Shown in pieces: positions 6,763 through 13,417 of a DNA stretch of 13,417 nt. Each line of letters opens with the position of its first letter. Position 1 is the first letter of the stretch. The notes below the pieces were generated by a model. That model was not told the origin of the DNA, searched no databases, and saw only the letters and a program-made list of their open reading frames with translations. The translations under genes were made by a program, and so were the position numbers. Source of the DNA: Firmicutes bacterium UBA5766 (GTDB taxonomy: Bacteria; Bacillota; Desulfotomaculia; Desulfotomaculales; Nap2-2B); assembly GCA_002418775.1 (NCBI GenBank), contig DIEU01000021.1, positions 37,109-50,525 on the forward strand, written 5' to 3'.

Positions 6763-8073
6763 TTAACTGGAAAGTTCGCGGCGTATATCAGGCGGTCTGT
6801 CGGGAGTTACCACAGGTCCTACCTTTCGAACAGCATTTTGAAACTGCTGCAGGATTTCTTCGTTTGTCTTGGTTTTTTTCATCCGATCGAGCAGCATTTC
6901 CATGGCTTCCCAGGAGGCCATATTCACCGTGGCTTTACGGAAATACCACATCCAATCAAGCTCTTCCTTGGATAAAAGCAATTCCTCTTTACGCGTGCCG
7001 GAGCGCTGGACGTCAATAGCGGGAAATATGCGCCTCTCGGCAAGCCGGCGATCCAGAATCAGTTCCATATTGCCCGTACCTTTGAACTCTTCAAAGATTA
7101 CATCGTCCATGCGGCTTCCCGTTTCAATCAAGGCTGTAGCCATAATCGTCAGGCTTCCGCCTTCTTCTATTTTACGGGCTGCGCCAAAAAACCTCTTGGG
7201 TTTATGAAGCGCGGCGGGATCCATACCGCCGCTTAAAGTACGCCCGCTAGGCGGAACAACCAGGTTGTGAGCCCGCGCAAGGCGGGTTATGCTGTCTAAA
7301 AGAATAACTACGTCTTCATGGTGTTCGACCAAGCGTTTAGCCCTTTCCAGCACCATTTCAGCAACTTTGACGTGGTTTTCCGGAGGCTCATCAAAAGTGG
7401 AGCTGACAACTTCGCCTTTTACCGAACGCTCTATGTCGGTTACTTCTTCAGGCCTTTCGTCAACAAGCAGGACCATTAGTTTGATTTCCGGGTGGTTCCT
7501 GCTGATGCTGTTGGCAATATCCTTCAGCAATGTCGTCTTCCCGGCCTTCGGAGGGGCTACGATCAATCCCCTTTGCCCTTTGCCGAGGGGAGAAAGCAGG
7601 TCGATAATCCTTGCCGAGTACCCCCCCGGATGTGTTTCCAGCTTGATCCGCTCCTGGGGATATAAAGGCGTTAAGCCGTCAAAATGCAGCCTTTCCGAGG
7701 CGCTTTCCGCATTATAACTATTTACCTGTTCAACCCTTAAAAGAGCGAAATAACGCTCGCTGTCTTTGGGGCCGCGCACCTGTCCGGCAACAAGGTCCCC
7801 GGTCCTTAAGTCAAAACGCCTGATTTGTGAAGACGAAACATAGATATCATCCTGGCTCTGAAAATACCAGAACGGCCTTAAAAATCCGAAACCGTCCGGC
7901 AGGATCTCCAGTACGCCTTGCGCGTAAATCAGCCCGGTTTTCTCAGTCTGTGCTTTGATAATCTCAAAAATCAGCTCTTTTTTCCGGAACCTTGAATAAC
8001 CCGGAATATCTAATTCCTTGGCAATTTTGTACAATTCTTGCAGTGTTTTCGACTCCAACTCAGAAAAAGTCAA
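6763..8073 (-). CDS. rho: Transcription termination factor Rho
   Basis: Rho is the hexameric RNA-dependent ATPase helicase that ends transcription at untranslated RNA. All domains are present in 436 residues. They are the Rho-N helical domain (about 3-45), the cold-shock RNA-binding domain (about 48-120, with the DGFGFLRP motif) and the RecA-type motor. The motor has Walker A APPKAGKTT (174-182), Walker B VVILLD (256-261), the Q-loop region around GRTLSGGMDP and the conserved LDRRLAERRIFPAID segment. There is no large insertion, so it is a compact Rho. AAGGAGG (8081-8087) lies 4 bases from a TTG at 8076 and 7 bases from a second TTG at 8073; I prefer 8073 on spacing, and the two differ by one residue. 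A 230-bp leader separates it from transaldolase. Rho is known to control its own synthesis in several bacteria, which would fit the leader. Confidence 0.97.
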   Translation of the reverse strand: MTFSELESKTLQELYKIAKELDIPGYSRFRKKELIFEIIKAQTEKTGLIYAQGVLEILPDGFGFLRPFWYFQSQDDIYVSSSQIRRFDLRTGDLVAGQVRGPKDSERYFALLRVEQVNSYNAESASERLHFDGLTPLYPQERIKLETHPGGYSARIIDLLSPLGKGQRGLIVAPPKAGKTTLLKDIANSISRNHPEIKLMVLLVDERPEEVTDIERSVKGEVVSSTFDEPPENHVKVAEMVLERAKRLVEHHEDVVILLDSITRLARAHNLVVPPSGRTLSGGMDPAALHKPKRFFGAARKIEEGGSLTIMATALIETGSRMDDVIFEEFKGTGNMELILDRRLAERRIFPAIDVQRSGTRKEELLLSKEELDWMWYFRKATVNMASWEAMEMLLDRMKKTKTNEEILQQFQNAVRKVGPVVTPDRPPDIRRELSS

Positions 8074-8163
8074 CAATGACCCTCCTTAAATAACCTGCTT
8101 AAAGCGGTTGTATTTTACACATACTTTATTAAAACTTATATCGTCTTTTTACGAAAAAGGAGT

Positions 8164-8194
8164 ATTATACGGCCATAACTCTTTAAATTGTAAA
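8164..8194 (-). promoter_or_regulatory. Possible sigma-A promoter of rho
   Basis: On the minus strand TTTACA (8189-8194) and a perfect TATAAT (8164-8169) are 19 bp apart, slightly long for sigma-A. Transcription would start near 8157 and give a leader of about 80 bases. The rest of 8077-8304 is AT-rich, with a short CTTTTT-ACG-AAAAAG repeat (8145-8159) and no supported gene. I see no strong terminator after transaldolase, so read-through from upstream is also possible. Confidence 0.4.
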
Positions 8195-8304
8195 AAGGGG
8201 AAACCCAATAGAAAACTGGATAGGATCATAAATTTTTGCTGGAAGCAAAGGAGAATACAGGTATATTTTATGACGATATCTTCCAAATTAGAATTTAGAT
8301 TTTC

Positions 8305-8952
8305 TCATTTCTTAGGGACCTTGGCCCAGTCATCCATAAATTTCTTAACGCCCGCATCGGTTAAAGGATGCGCAATCATTTGTTTTAATACCTGGTAAGG
8401 TATTGTTGCTATATCTGCTCCTGCTTTCGCCGCTATAACCACATGCATGGGGTGCCGGATACTTGCCGCAATCACCTGCGCAGGAAAATCGTAGATCCTG
8501 AAAATATCCATTATATCGGCGACAATTTCCATACCGTCATGTCCGATATCGTCCAGGCGCCCGACAAAAGGACTGACAAAAGAAGCGCCGGCCAGAGCCG
8601 CCAGCAGGGCTTGGTTTGCTGAAAAGACCAGTGTCGCGTTGGTCTTGATTCCTTTTTTAGCCAGTTCGGCAATTGCTTTTAAACCTTCTGTCGTTAAAGG
8701 TATTTTCACCACAATATTGGGATGTATACGCGCTAACTCCTTCGCCTCCTCAACCATGGACGAAGCTTCGGAACTTGTCGCCTCAGCGCTGATCGGCCCA
8801 TCTACAATTGAGGTGATTTCCCTGACTACCTGTTCAAATACACGCCCTTCTCTGGCAATCAGAGATGGGTTTGTAGTTACACCGCTGATAACTCCCAGAG
8901 CGTTGGCTGCTTTTATTTCTTCAATATTTGCAGTATCAAGGAAAAGCTTCAT
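8305..8952 (-). CDS. tal: Transaldolase / fructose-6-phosphate aldolase (short TalC/YwjH type)
   Basis: At 215 residues this belongs to the short transaldolase subfamily, which folds as a TIM barrel. Transaldolases move a three-carbon dihydroxyacetone unit between sedoheptulose-7-phosphate and glyceraldehyde-3-phosphate in the non-oxidative pentose phosphate pathway. It opens with MKLFLDTANIEEI, has GVTTNPSL near residue 27, the Schiff-base lysine in VVKIPLT and the phosphate-end segment SPFVGRLDD. The ATG at 8952 is set by this conserved N-terminus and by AGGAGG (8965-8970), with a rather long 12-base gap; the longer frame to 9063 adds 37 residues foreign to the family. It lies 43 bp after the zinc-ribbon gene and matches the position of ywjH between spo0F and rho in B. 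subtilis. Sequence alone does not separate transaldolase from fructose-6-phosphate aldolase activity. Confidence 0.94.
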   Translation of the reverse strand: MKLFLDTANIEEIKAANALGVISGVTTNPSLIAREGRVFEQVVREITSIVDGPISAEATSSEASSMVEEAKELARIHPNIVVKIPLTTEGLKAIAELAKKGIKTNATLVFSANQALLAALAGASFVSPFVGRLDDIGHDGMEIVADIMDIFRIYDFPAQVIAASIRHPMHVVIAAKAGADIATIPYQVLKQMIAHPLTDAGVKKFMDDWAKVPKK

Positions 8953-8995
8953 TTTGTAAAATATCCTCCTTTTGTTTATGAGACTATTGCAGTTA

Positions 8996-9673
8996 TTATT
9001 GATCATGCTGATAACGATTTTTTTTAGAGAGGCTTGTATGCGCAAGGCTATCCAGGAACCCAAGACCTTCTTTGATCAGTTCAAGTTCGTCCACCTGTTG
9101 AACTATAGATAAATCTTCCTCAGTTTCGGCATAGATTATGCTTGTTCCGCTACACTTTTTACACTGCAGTTCCAATCTGTCGGGAAAGATGTCTATTGAT
9201 ATATTATAATTTCCACACTGGCAGGATACTAGTCCCTGCTCGGCCAATTCATTAATGCAAGTTAAAACCTGATGCATTATATCGCTGTTATTAAAATAAT
9301 CCTCGCTCGTAAGCTCGCTGAACAGCAGTTCAACTTCTTTTGGATTTTGAATTAATTGACGTATTTTATCATAAGGGCCCATATACCCCAGTTCAAGTCC
9401 TGTTTCCTGGCAAGTAAAAGTGACAACCTTCTGCTGCCTTATGGACTGGCTGCTAATTATACGCAAATGCATCGCTTCACATACAACACAGCTTAACTGA
9501 AACCATAACTCCCCTCTTTTTTTGAGGGAAATAATCATTTTAGTCGCTCCGCAAGTACAGACGAGTTCGACAGAGTTAGATCCGGAAAAAGTAAACCGGG
9601 AGAGTTTATGAAATTCCAGTTTGCCGCATTTGGGGCAACGCATTGCCAGCATCGTCTCTGTATTAATGATCAA
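8996..9673 (-). CDS. Zinc-ribbon protein of unknown function between spo0F and tal
   Basis: I do not recognise this 225-residue family. It is cytoplasmic, with no signal or membrane span, and carries cysteine pairs typical of zinc ribbons. C13/C16 (CPKCG) with C39/C41 (CTCG) form the first, C62/C65 (CVVC) with a lone C88 a possible second, and C151/C153 (CQCG) with C171/C174 (CKKC) a third. The middle (about 100-150) is predicted-helical, rich in E and L. Such ribbons bind DNA, RNA or proteins, so a regulatory or adaptor role is possible but not shown. The TTG at 9673 has AAAGGGG about 9 bases upstream; an ATG seven codons in (9652) is an alternative with a poorer site. It lies 62 bp after spo0F and 43 bp before tal, with no terminator on either side, so it is probably co-transcribed with them. 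Confidence 0.85.
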   Translation of the reverse strand: MIINTETMLAMRCPKCGKLEFHKLSRFTFSGSNSVELVCTCGATKMIISLKKRGELWFQLSCVVCEAMHLRIISSQSIRQQKVVTFTCQETGLELGYMGPYDKIRQLIQNPKEVELLFSELTSEDYFNNSDIMHQVLTCINELAEQGLVSCQCGNYNISIDIFPDRLELQCKKCSGTSIIYAETEEDLSIVQQVDELELIKEGLGFLDSLAHTSLSKKNRYQHDQ

Positions 9674-9735
9674 GAGTTAAAACCCCTTTCATCAAATAAA
9701 TAGGTGTTTTAGAATTTATCAATTGGCAATGCAGA

Positions 9736-10101
9736 CTATACCGTTTTTAATATATCACGCACCATTGAACGGAGGCTTACTATGTCAAAAGGTTTGTTAA
9801 GGTAATAATTTATTCCCAGATCTTTTGCTTTGGAAGTAAAAAATGTATCATCAAAAGCAGAAACCATTATTATAATTGTATCTATGTTAAGTTCCCTAAT
9901 TTTCGCGGCAGTTTCCAGACCACTCATTTCTGGCATATTGCTGTCCAATAAAATTAACCGGGGCTTTTGTGAAACAACCTTACGTAAGGCCTCAGCGCCT
10001 GAAGAAGCCATATCAACTTCCAGATCGTCTTCAAGAAAGACTTCATAGAGCAACCGCCTGATACCGGCCTGATCATCTACAATTAACAGGTCACAACTCA
10101 T
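9736..10101 (-). CDS. spo0F: Spo0F-like sporulation phosphorelay response regulator
   Basis: A stand-alone receiver domain of 121 residues (B. subtilis Spo0F has 124) with no output domain. Spo0F takes phosphate from sporulation kinases and passes it to Spo0B and then Spo0A. The acidic pocket D9-D10, phosphoacceptor D53 (ILLDSNMP), S81 at the switch position (T82 in B. subtilis) and K103 (LNKPFD) line up one residue short of the B. subtilis numbering. The IVDDQAGIRRLLYEVF opening is close to the Spo0F signature. The ATG at 10101 starts the fold; a TTG 17 codons upstream would add a non-family tail. Its position downstream of pyrG and upstream of tal and rho matches B. subtilis. A sigma-H-like promoter lies at 10171-10197. 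Many clostridia lack a full phosphorelay, so its partners here cannot be assumed. Confidence 0.9.
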   Translation of the reverse strand: MSCDLLIVDDQAGIRRLLYEVFLEDDLEVDMASSGAEALRKVVSQKPRLILLDSNMPEMSGLETAAKIRELNIDTIIIMVSAFDDTFFTSKAKDLGINYYLNKPFDIVSLRSMVRDILKTV

Positions 10102-10170
10102 CTGTCCTATTTCACCTCTACAGCGGATTAAATTTTGTTTTAACAGTTGCAAGACCTATTTAGCACATAC

Positions 10171-10197
10171 ATTCGACGGCAAAAATACAAATCCCTG
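10171..10197 (-). promoter_or_regulatory. Putative sigma-H promoter of spo0F
   Basis: On the minus strand CAGGGATTT (10189-10197), an 11-bp spacer and GTCGAAT (10171-10177) match the sigma-H consensus RNAGGAWWW-N11/12-RNNGAAT perfectly at -10 and in the GGA core at -35, with mismatches at two -35 flanking positions. spo0F of B. subtilis is known to be driven by sigma-H. The -10 overlaps CGTCGAA, one base from the Spo0A box TGTCGAA. A start near 10163 gives a leader of about 62 bases. Confidence 0.5.
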
Positions 10198-10226
10198 CAT
10201 CATTATAAAGTAATTTTTAAAAGGGT

Positions 10227-10904
10227 TCAGGAACATATAAAAATTGAAATAACAATAATAGCTGCTAGAAGGACGGGGAGCATCAAGAAGAAAATGAATG
10301 GAAATATCGGAAGAAAAACCGCTGCTAAGGCGCTGCCGGAAGAAAAACAGTACTCCTGACGGACGCCGAGAACCATAAGCGCCAACCACCAGATAAAGAT
10401 TAAGAAGTTCAGGATCATAACTGTAACAACAACAACGCCGTTTAAACCCCAGATTAGCAATAACAATTCAACAGGCGCCAGAAAAAAAAACGGCAGGTAA
10501 CTTAAGCCGACAATTGCCAGCAGCCCCCTCACGCCGCCCCTGCCACCCAGAAGCTCCGCCAACAAATGGAAAACACTTGCAGATAATAACCAGTTGCATA
10601 TTTTTACAAGTAAACCTAGAAATACTATCAAAAGTATCATTGATAATGTAAGATCTACTCTTACGTCTCCGCCGCCAGGAAAGCTCTTGCCCAGCAAATG
10701 AAAGAAGGTTAGAAAACTCATAAATATTGCCGTTATGTTCACCAGCGAAAAAATCAGAAAAGATAATCCAAGTGGCGGCGCTTCAGCCACTTTTTTAAAA
10801 GTATCCGCAGGTTCAAACAGTACCCCGTAAATAAGGTCCAAAACACCCATTTGTTGTATAACTTCGGGCGGAACTTCCTGACAGGAAACATCATTTTCTT
10901 CCAA
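10227..10904 (-). CDS. Yip1-family polytopic membrane protein
   Basis: A 225-residue integral membrane protein with about five spans (roughly 45-70, 85-112, 126-152, 155-178 and 192-222). The soluble N-terminal segment contains YGVLFEPADTFKKVAEAPPL (26-45), the entry motif of the Yip1/YIF1 domain seen in many Firmicute proteins. Bacterial members have no established biochemical role. The start is TTG (10904), 16 bp after the sppA stop, with AGGGA 7 bases upstream inside the palindrome AGGGATCCCT; no in-frame ATG precedes the motif. The tight spacing suggests co-transcription and translational coupling with sppA, so a shared membrane-quality role is possible but inferred. The C-terminus ends directly after the last span. 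Confidence 0.82.
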   Translation of the reverse strand: MEENDVSCQEVPPEVIQQMGVLDLIYGVLFEPADTFKKVAEAPPLGLSFLIFSLVNITAIFMSFLTFFHLLGKSFPGGGDVRVDLTLSMILLIVFLGLLVKICNWLLSASVFHLLAELLGGRGGVRGLLAIVGLSYLPFFFLAPVELLLLIWGLNGVVVVTVMILNFLIFIWWLALMVLGVRQEYCFSSGSALAAVFLPIFPFIFFLMLPVLLAAIIVISIFICS

Positions 10905-10920
10905 GAAGGGATCCCTGCCT

Positions 10921-11925
10921 TTAGAAATTTTGCTGGTAAAACATCAGGGATACGGGGAAAGGACCGGCCTGCTGCATCTGCGCCCCGCTAGTCCCGTTTC
11001 CGCTTAAATTTGAAGTTAACTGTCTAATATACCCAAAAAACGAAGAAGAACCTGCTGCGTCCCTAAATATTTGATACCAGATTTTATTCGGGCTGAGTTC
11101 AACTGTTTCCGGCTCCGATCCCAAGCCCGAAAGTTTACCCGCCAATGCAACAGCATCCTGATAATTTCCAAGATCGTCTACCAGGCCGGCCTGTTTTGCC
11201 TGAGCGCCTGTGAAAATACGTCCGTCGGCAAGTAATTTAACTTTTTCCAGTTCCATTTTCCTTCCTGCGGCAACGGAATTTACAAAATCACCATAGATTT
11301 CATCAACCATAGCCTGAAAAAGGACCTGCTCATCTTTGGTAACCGTCCTGTTGGACGAACCCATATCCTTATGCGGCCCGCTCTTAAAAATTTCCGAAGA
11401 AACGCCTATTTTATTATAAAGGCCGCTGTAATTACTAACTTCCATGATAACCCCTATGCTGCCGGTCACAGTTCCGGGATTAGCCAGTATTTTGTCCGCC
11501 CGGCAGGCTATAAGATAGGCCCCTGAGGCTGCAACATCAGCCATAGACACTACTATGCTTTTACCTGTCCTGCGAAATCTGTCAACTTCCGCCCTAATTT
11601 CCTGAGACCCTGCCGCAGTGCCCCCGGGGCTGTTTATTCTCAGCACAACAGCCCTGATTTTAGGATCATCCTCAGCTGACCTCAACAAAGATACGATATT
11701 GTCCGAACTAACCCCGGAACTCCAGGCGCTTACCTGATCACTCCCGCAGACAATTGGACCCTCGATGGATATAATCCCTACGGCCTTTTCTTTATACAGA
11801 TCAGGGCTTTTAGTACTTCCCCTGTTTCTGCCGGGGACAAACAAACCCACGATACTGGCAATTAACAAAGATATAATCACAACACCGAAAACCGATACGG
11901 CAATTGCCTTACGGTTCAAATCCAT
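10921..11925 (-). CDS. sppA: Signal peptide peptidase SppA (S49 family)
   Basis: A 334-residue membrane-anchored serine protease that degrades signal peptides left in the membrane after secretion. It has one N-terminal span (about 7-30) and a single S49 domain, the short Gram-positive form. The catalytic pair is visible: nucleophile S134 in AASGAY and general base K186 in SGPHKDMG, 52 residues apart as for S147/K199 in B. subtilis SppA. INSPGGT (97-103) is the conserved strand-turn before the active site. The C-terminal 30 residues are Ser/Gly/Gln-rich and look disordered. The ATG at 11925 has AGAGGGG close upstream. It starts 31 bp after pyrG and ends 16 bp before the Yip1 gene, so all three are probably one operon. 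Confidence 0.96.
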   Translation of the reverse strand: MDLNRKAIAVSVFGVVIISLLIASIVGLFVPGRNRGSTKSPDLYKEKAVGIISIEGPIVCGSDQVSAWSSGVSSDNIVSLLRSAEDDPKIRAVVLRINSPGGTAAGSQEIRAEVDRFRRTGKSIVVSMADVAASGAYLIACRADKILANPGTVTGSIGVIMEVSNYSGLYNKIGVSSEIFKSGPHKDMGSSNRTVTKDEQVLFQAMVDEIYGDFVNSVAAGRKMELEKVKLLADGRIFTGAQAKQAGLVDDLGNYQDAVALAGKLSGLGSEPETVELSPNKIWYQIFRDAAGSSSFFGYIRQLTSNLSGNGTSGAQMQQAGPFPVSLMFYQQNF

Positions 11926-11956
11926 CTACCCCTCTTTTAAAAATAGACACTATATT

Positions 11957-13417
11957 TCACCTGGTCTTCTTAAAAGCCAGGGAAGCGCCTACAAAATCTC
12001 TGAATAGCGGATGCGGTCTGTTCGGGCGGGACTTAAATTCCGGATGAAACTGGGTGGCGACAAACCACGGGTGATCACGCAGTTCTATAATCTCAACAAG
12101 ATATCCGTCGGGAAGCGTCCCGCTGAAAACCAAACCGTAATCACTTAAAGCCGCCCTGTAAAAGTTGTTCAGCTCATAACGGTGGCGGTGCCGCTCATCA
12201 ATTATCTCTTTACCATATGCTTTGTACGCAAGCGTACCCGGTTCAAGTTTGCATGGATAAGAACCAAGACGCATGGTACCTCCCATTTTATCAATTTCTC
12301 TTTGTTCGGGCAGTAAATCTATAACAGGATAGGAGGTAGCCGCATTAAATTCCGAACTGTTCGCATCCTTCCAATTCAGCACATTTCTTGCGTACTCAAC
12401 TACAGCCAGCTGCATTCCGAGGCAAAGCCCCAGGAAAGGGATTTTCTTTTGCCGGGCGTAAGATATTGCCTCAATCTTGCCTTCTATACCCCTGTCTCCA
12501 AATCCGCCGGGCACAACAATTCCGTCAGCGCCTGCCAGAAAATACTCCGCTTCCCGGCGCTCAAGCTCCTCAGAATTGATCCATTTAATGTCCACTGCGA
12601 CGCCATGGCTCAGTCCGGCGTGGCGGAGAGCTTCGCTGACGCTGTAATATGCATCGGGCAGGGAAACATACTTTCCGACAATAGCTATGGTCACGTTTTC
12701 CTGCAGCTTTTTCATCCTGTCCACCATATCGCGCCATTCCTGCAGTGAAGGAGGCTGGCATTTTAAACCCAGCCGCCGGACGACAATTTCACCAAGACCC
12801 TCGTCCTCAAGCACCAGGGGAACTTCATAGATAGACGATACATCGACTGCCTGGATAACGGCATCCTTGTCGATGTCGCAAAAAAGGGCCACCTTGTCTT
12901 CCAGTCCGGGGCGAAGCGGATTTTCAGTGCGGCAGATGATTACATCAGGCTGGATGCCGATACTGCGCAGTTCTTTAACGCTGTGCTGGGTGGGTTTTGT
13001 TTTTAATTCGTTGGCCACCTTTAAGAAAGGCACAAGCGTAAGGTGGATATACATTACATTATCCCTGCCCAGGTCGGTGCGCAGCTGGCGTATTGCTTCA
13101 AGAAAGGGCAGGGACTCAATATCCCCCACGGTGCCCCCTATTTCGTTGATCACTACGTCGGGATTGCTTTCAGAAACAATGTTAAGCACACGTTCCTTAA
13201 TTTCATTTGTTATATGAGGAATTACCTGGACAGTAGCTCCCAGATAGTCGCCCCGCCGTTCCTTGGTAATTACCGACCAGTAGACGACACCAGTGGTCAC
13301 ATTGCAGCTCCTGCTTAAATTACTGTCAATAAAACGCTCGTAATGCCCAAGGTCAAGGTCCGTTTCAGCCCCGTCTTCAGTGACAAAAACTTCCCCATGC
13401 TGATAGGGGCTCATTGT
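11957..13417 (-). CDS. pyrG: CTP synthase (5' end beyond the window)
   Basis: CTP synthase makes CTP from UTP using ATP and glutamine-derived ammonia, the last step of pyrimidine nucleotide synthesis. About 486 residues are in the window, against a usual 535, so roughly the first 50 codons, including the nucleotide P-loop, lie past position 13417. The frame is open to the edge; the ATG near 13414 is internal (MSPYQHGEVFV follows the ligase N-terminus in this family), not the start. The ligase domain shows ETDLDLGHYERF and GGTVGDIES. The glutaminase domain shows GGFGDRG, nucleophile Cys in GLCLGMQ, and the His/Glu pair in QFHPEF. Nothing suggests inactivation. It is followed within 31 bp by sppA. 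A pyrimidine-sensing leader, if any, would be outside the window. Confidence 0.97.
   Translation of the reverse strand, partial: TMSPYQHGEVFVTEDGAETDLDLGHYERFIDSNLSRSCNVTTGVVYWSVITKERRGDYLGATVQVIPHITNEIKERVLNIVSESNPDVVINEIGGTVGDIESLPFLEAIRQLRTDLGRDNVMYIHLTLVPFLKVANELKTKPTQHSVKELRSIGIQPDVIICRTENPLRPGLEDKVALFCDIDKDAVIQAVDVSSIYEVPLVLEDEGLGEIVVRRLGLKCQPPSLQEWRDMVDRMKKLQENVTIAIVGKYVSLPDAYYSVSEALRHAGLSHGVAVDIKWINSEELERREAEYFLAGADGIVVPGGFGDRGIEGKIEAISYARQKKIPFLGLCLGMQLAVVEYARNVLNWKDANSSEFNAATSYPVIDLLPEQREIDKMGGTMRLGSYPCKLEPGTLAYKAYGKEIIDERHRHRYELNNFYRAALSDYGLVFSGTLPDGYLVEIIELRDHPWFVATQFHPEFKSRPNRPHPLFRDFVGASLAFKKTR

Noticed and set aside
8108..8398. Plus-strand 96-codon frame upstream of and into tal
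   Set aside because: It has no ribosome binding site, low-complexity content, and its 3' third is antisense to the conserved C-terminus of transaldolase.
1..13417. CRISPR array, complete insertion sequence, prophage or defence island
   Set aside because: No regularly spaced repeats, transposase, integrase, phage structural or restriction genes are visible; almost all coding DNA is housekeeping or sporulation-related.

Overview
The window looks like a chromosomal segment of a spore-forming, moderate-GC Firmicute, most likely a clostridial Peptococcaceae relative (Desulfotomaculum/Pelotomaculum type). The evidence is a Spo0F-type response regulator, a tiny Gly-rich single-membrane-span protein behind a plausible sigma-K promoter, a YuxH-like EAL-HDOD protein, AGGAGG-type ribosome binding sites, many TTG starts, and the run pyrG ... 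spo0F ... transaldolase ... rho, which matches part of the Bacillus subtilis order rpoE-pyrG-ywjG-spo0F-fbaA-ywjH-murAB-glpX-rho-rpmE. The genus is inferred from general resemblance, not from any database comparison.

Layout: positions 1-28 are the 3' end of a tRNA (possibly Gln), followed by two hairpin terminators and a potentially structured leader. A plus-strand EAL-HDOD gene (388-1593) converges on a long minus-strand gene (1606-4371) whose single protein joins a mannose-1-phosphate guanylyltransferase to a phosphoglucomutase/phosphomannomutase. About 900 bp of poorly coding DNA follows, with one possible small membrane protein (4564-4770). Next on the plus strand come a 40-codon Gly-rich one-span protein (5276-5398) with its own promoter and a perfect 34-bp palindromic terminator, then tRNA-Gly(CCC) with a clear sigma-A promoter and a terminator.

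From 5751 to the right edge every gene is on the minus strand. In transcription order they are pyrG (5' end cut by the window), sppA, a Yip1-family membrane protein, spo0F, an unrecognised zinc-ribbon protein, a short-type transaldolase, rho, and a secreted LysM-LysM-M23 peptidase. pyrG, sppA and yip1 are separated by 16-31 bp and probably form one transcript. spo0F has 125 bp upstream with a good match to a sigma-H promoter, and rho has a 230-bp leader with a sigma-A-like promoter, so the block probably combines read-through with internal promoters.

Together the genes cover pyrimidine nucleotide synthesis (PyrG), membrane proteolysis (SppA), the sporulation phosphorelay (Spo0F), pentose phosphate carbon flow (transaldolase), transcription termination (Rho), cell-wall remodelling (M23), GDP-mannose supply (the fusion) and cyclic-di-GMP turnover (EAL-HDOD). 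I see no CRISPR array, intact insertion sequence, prophage or obvious defence system. The points most worth a second look are the fusion enzyme, the sigma-K-linked mini-protein, the zinc-ribbon orphan, and the sigma-H site at spo0F.
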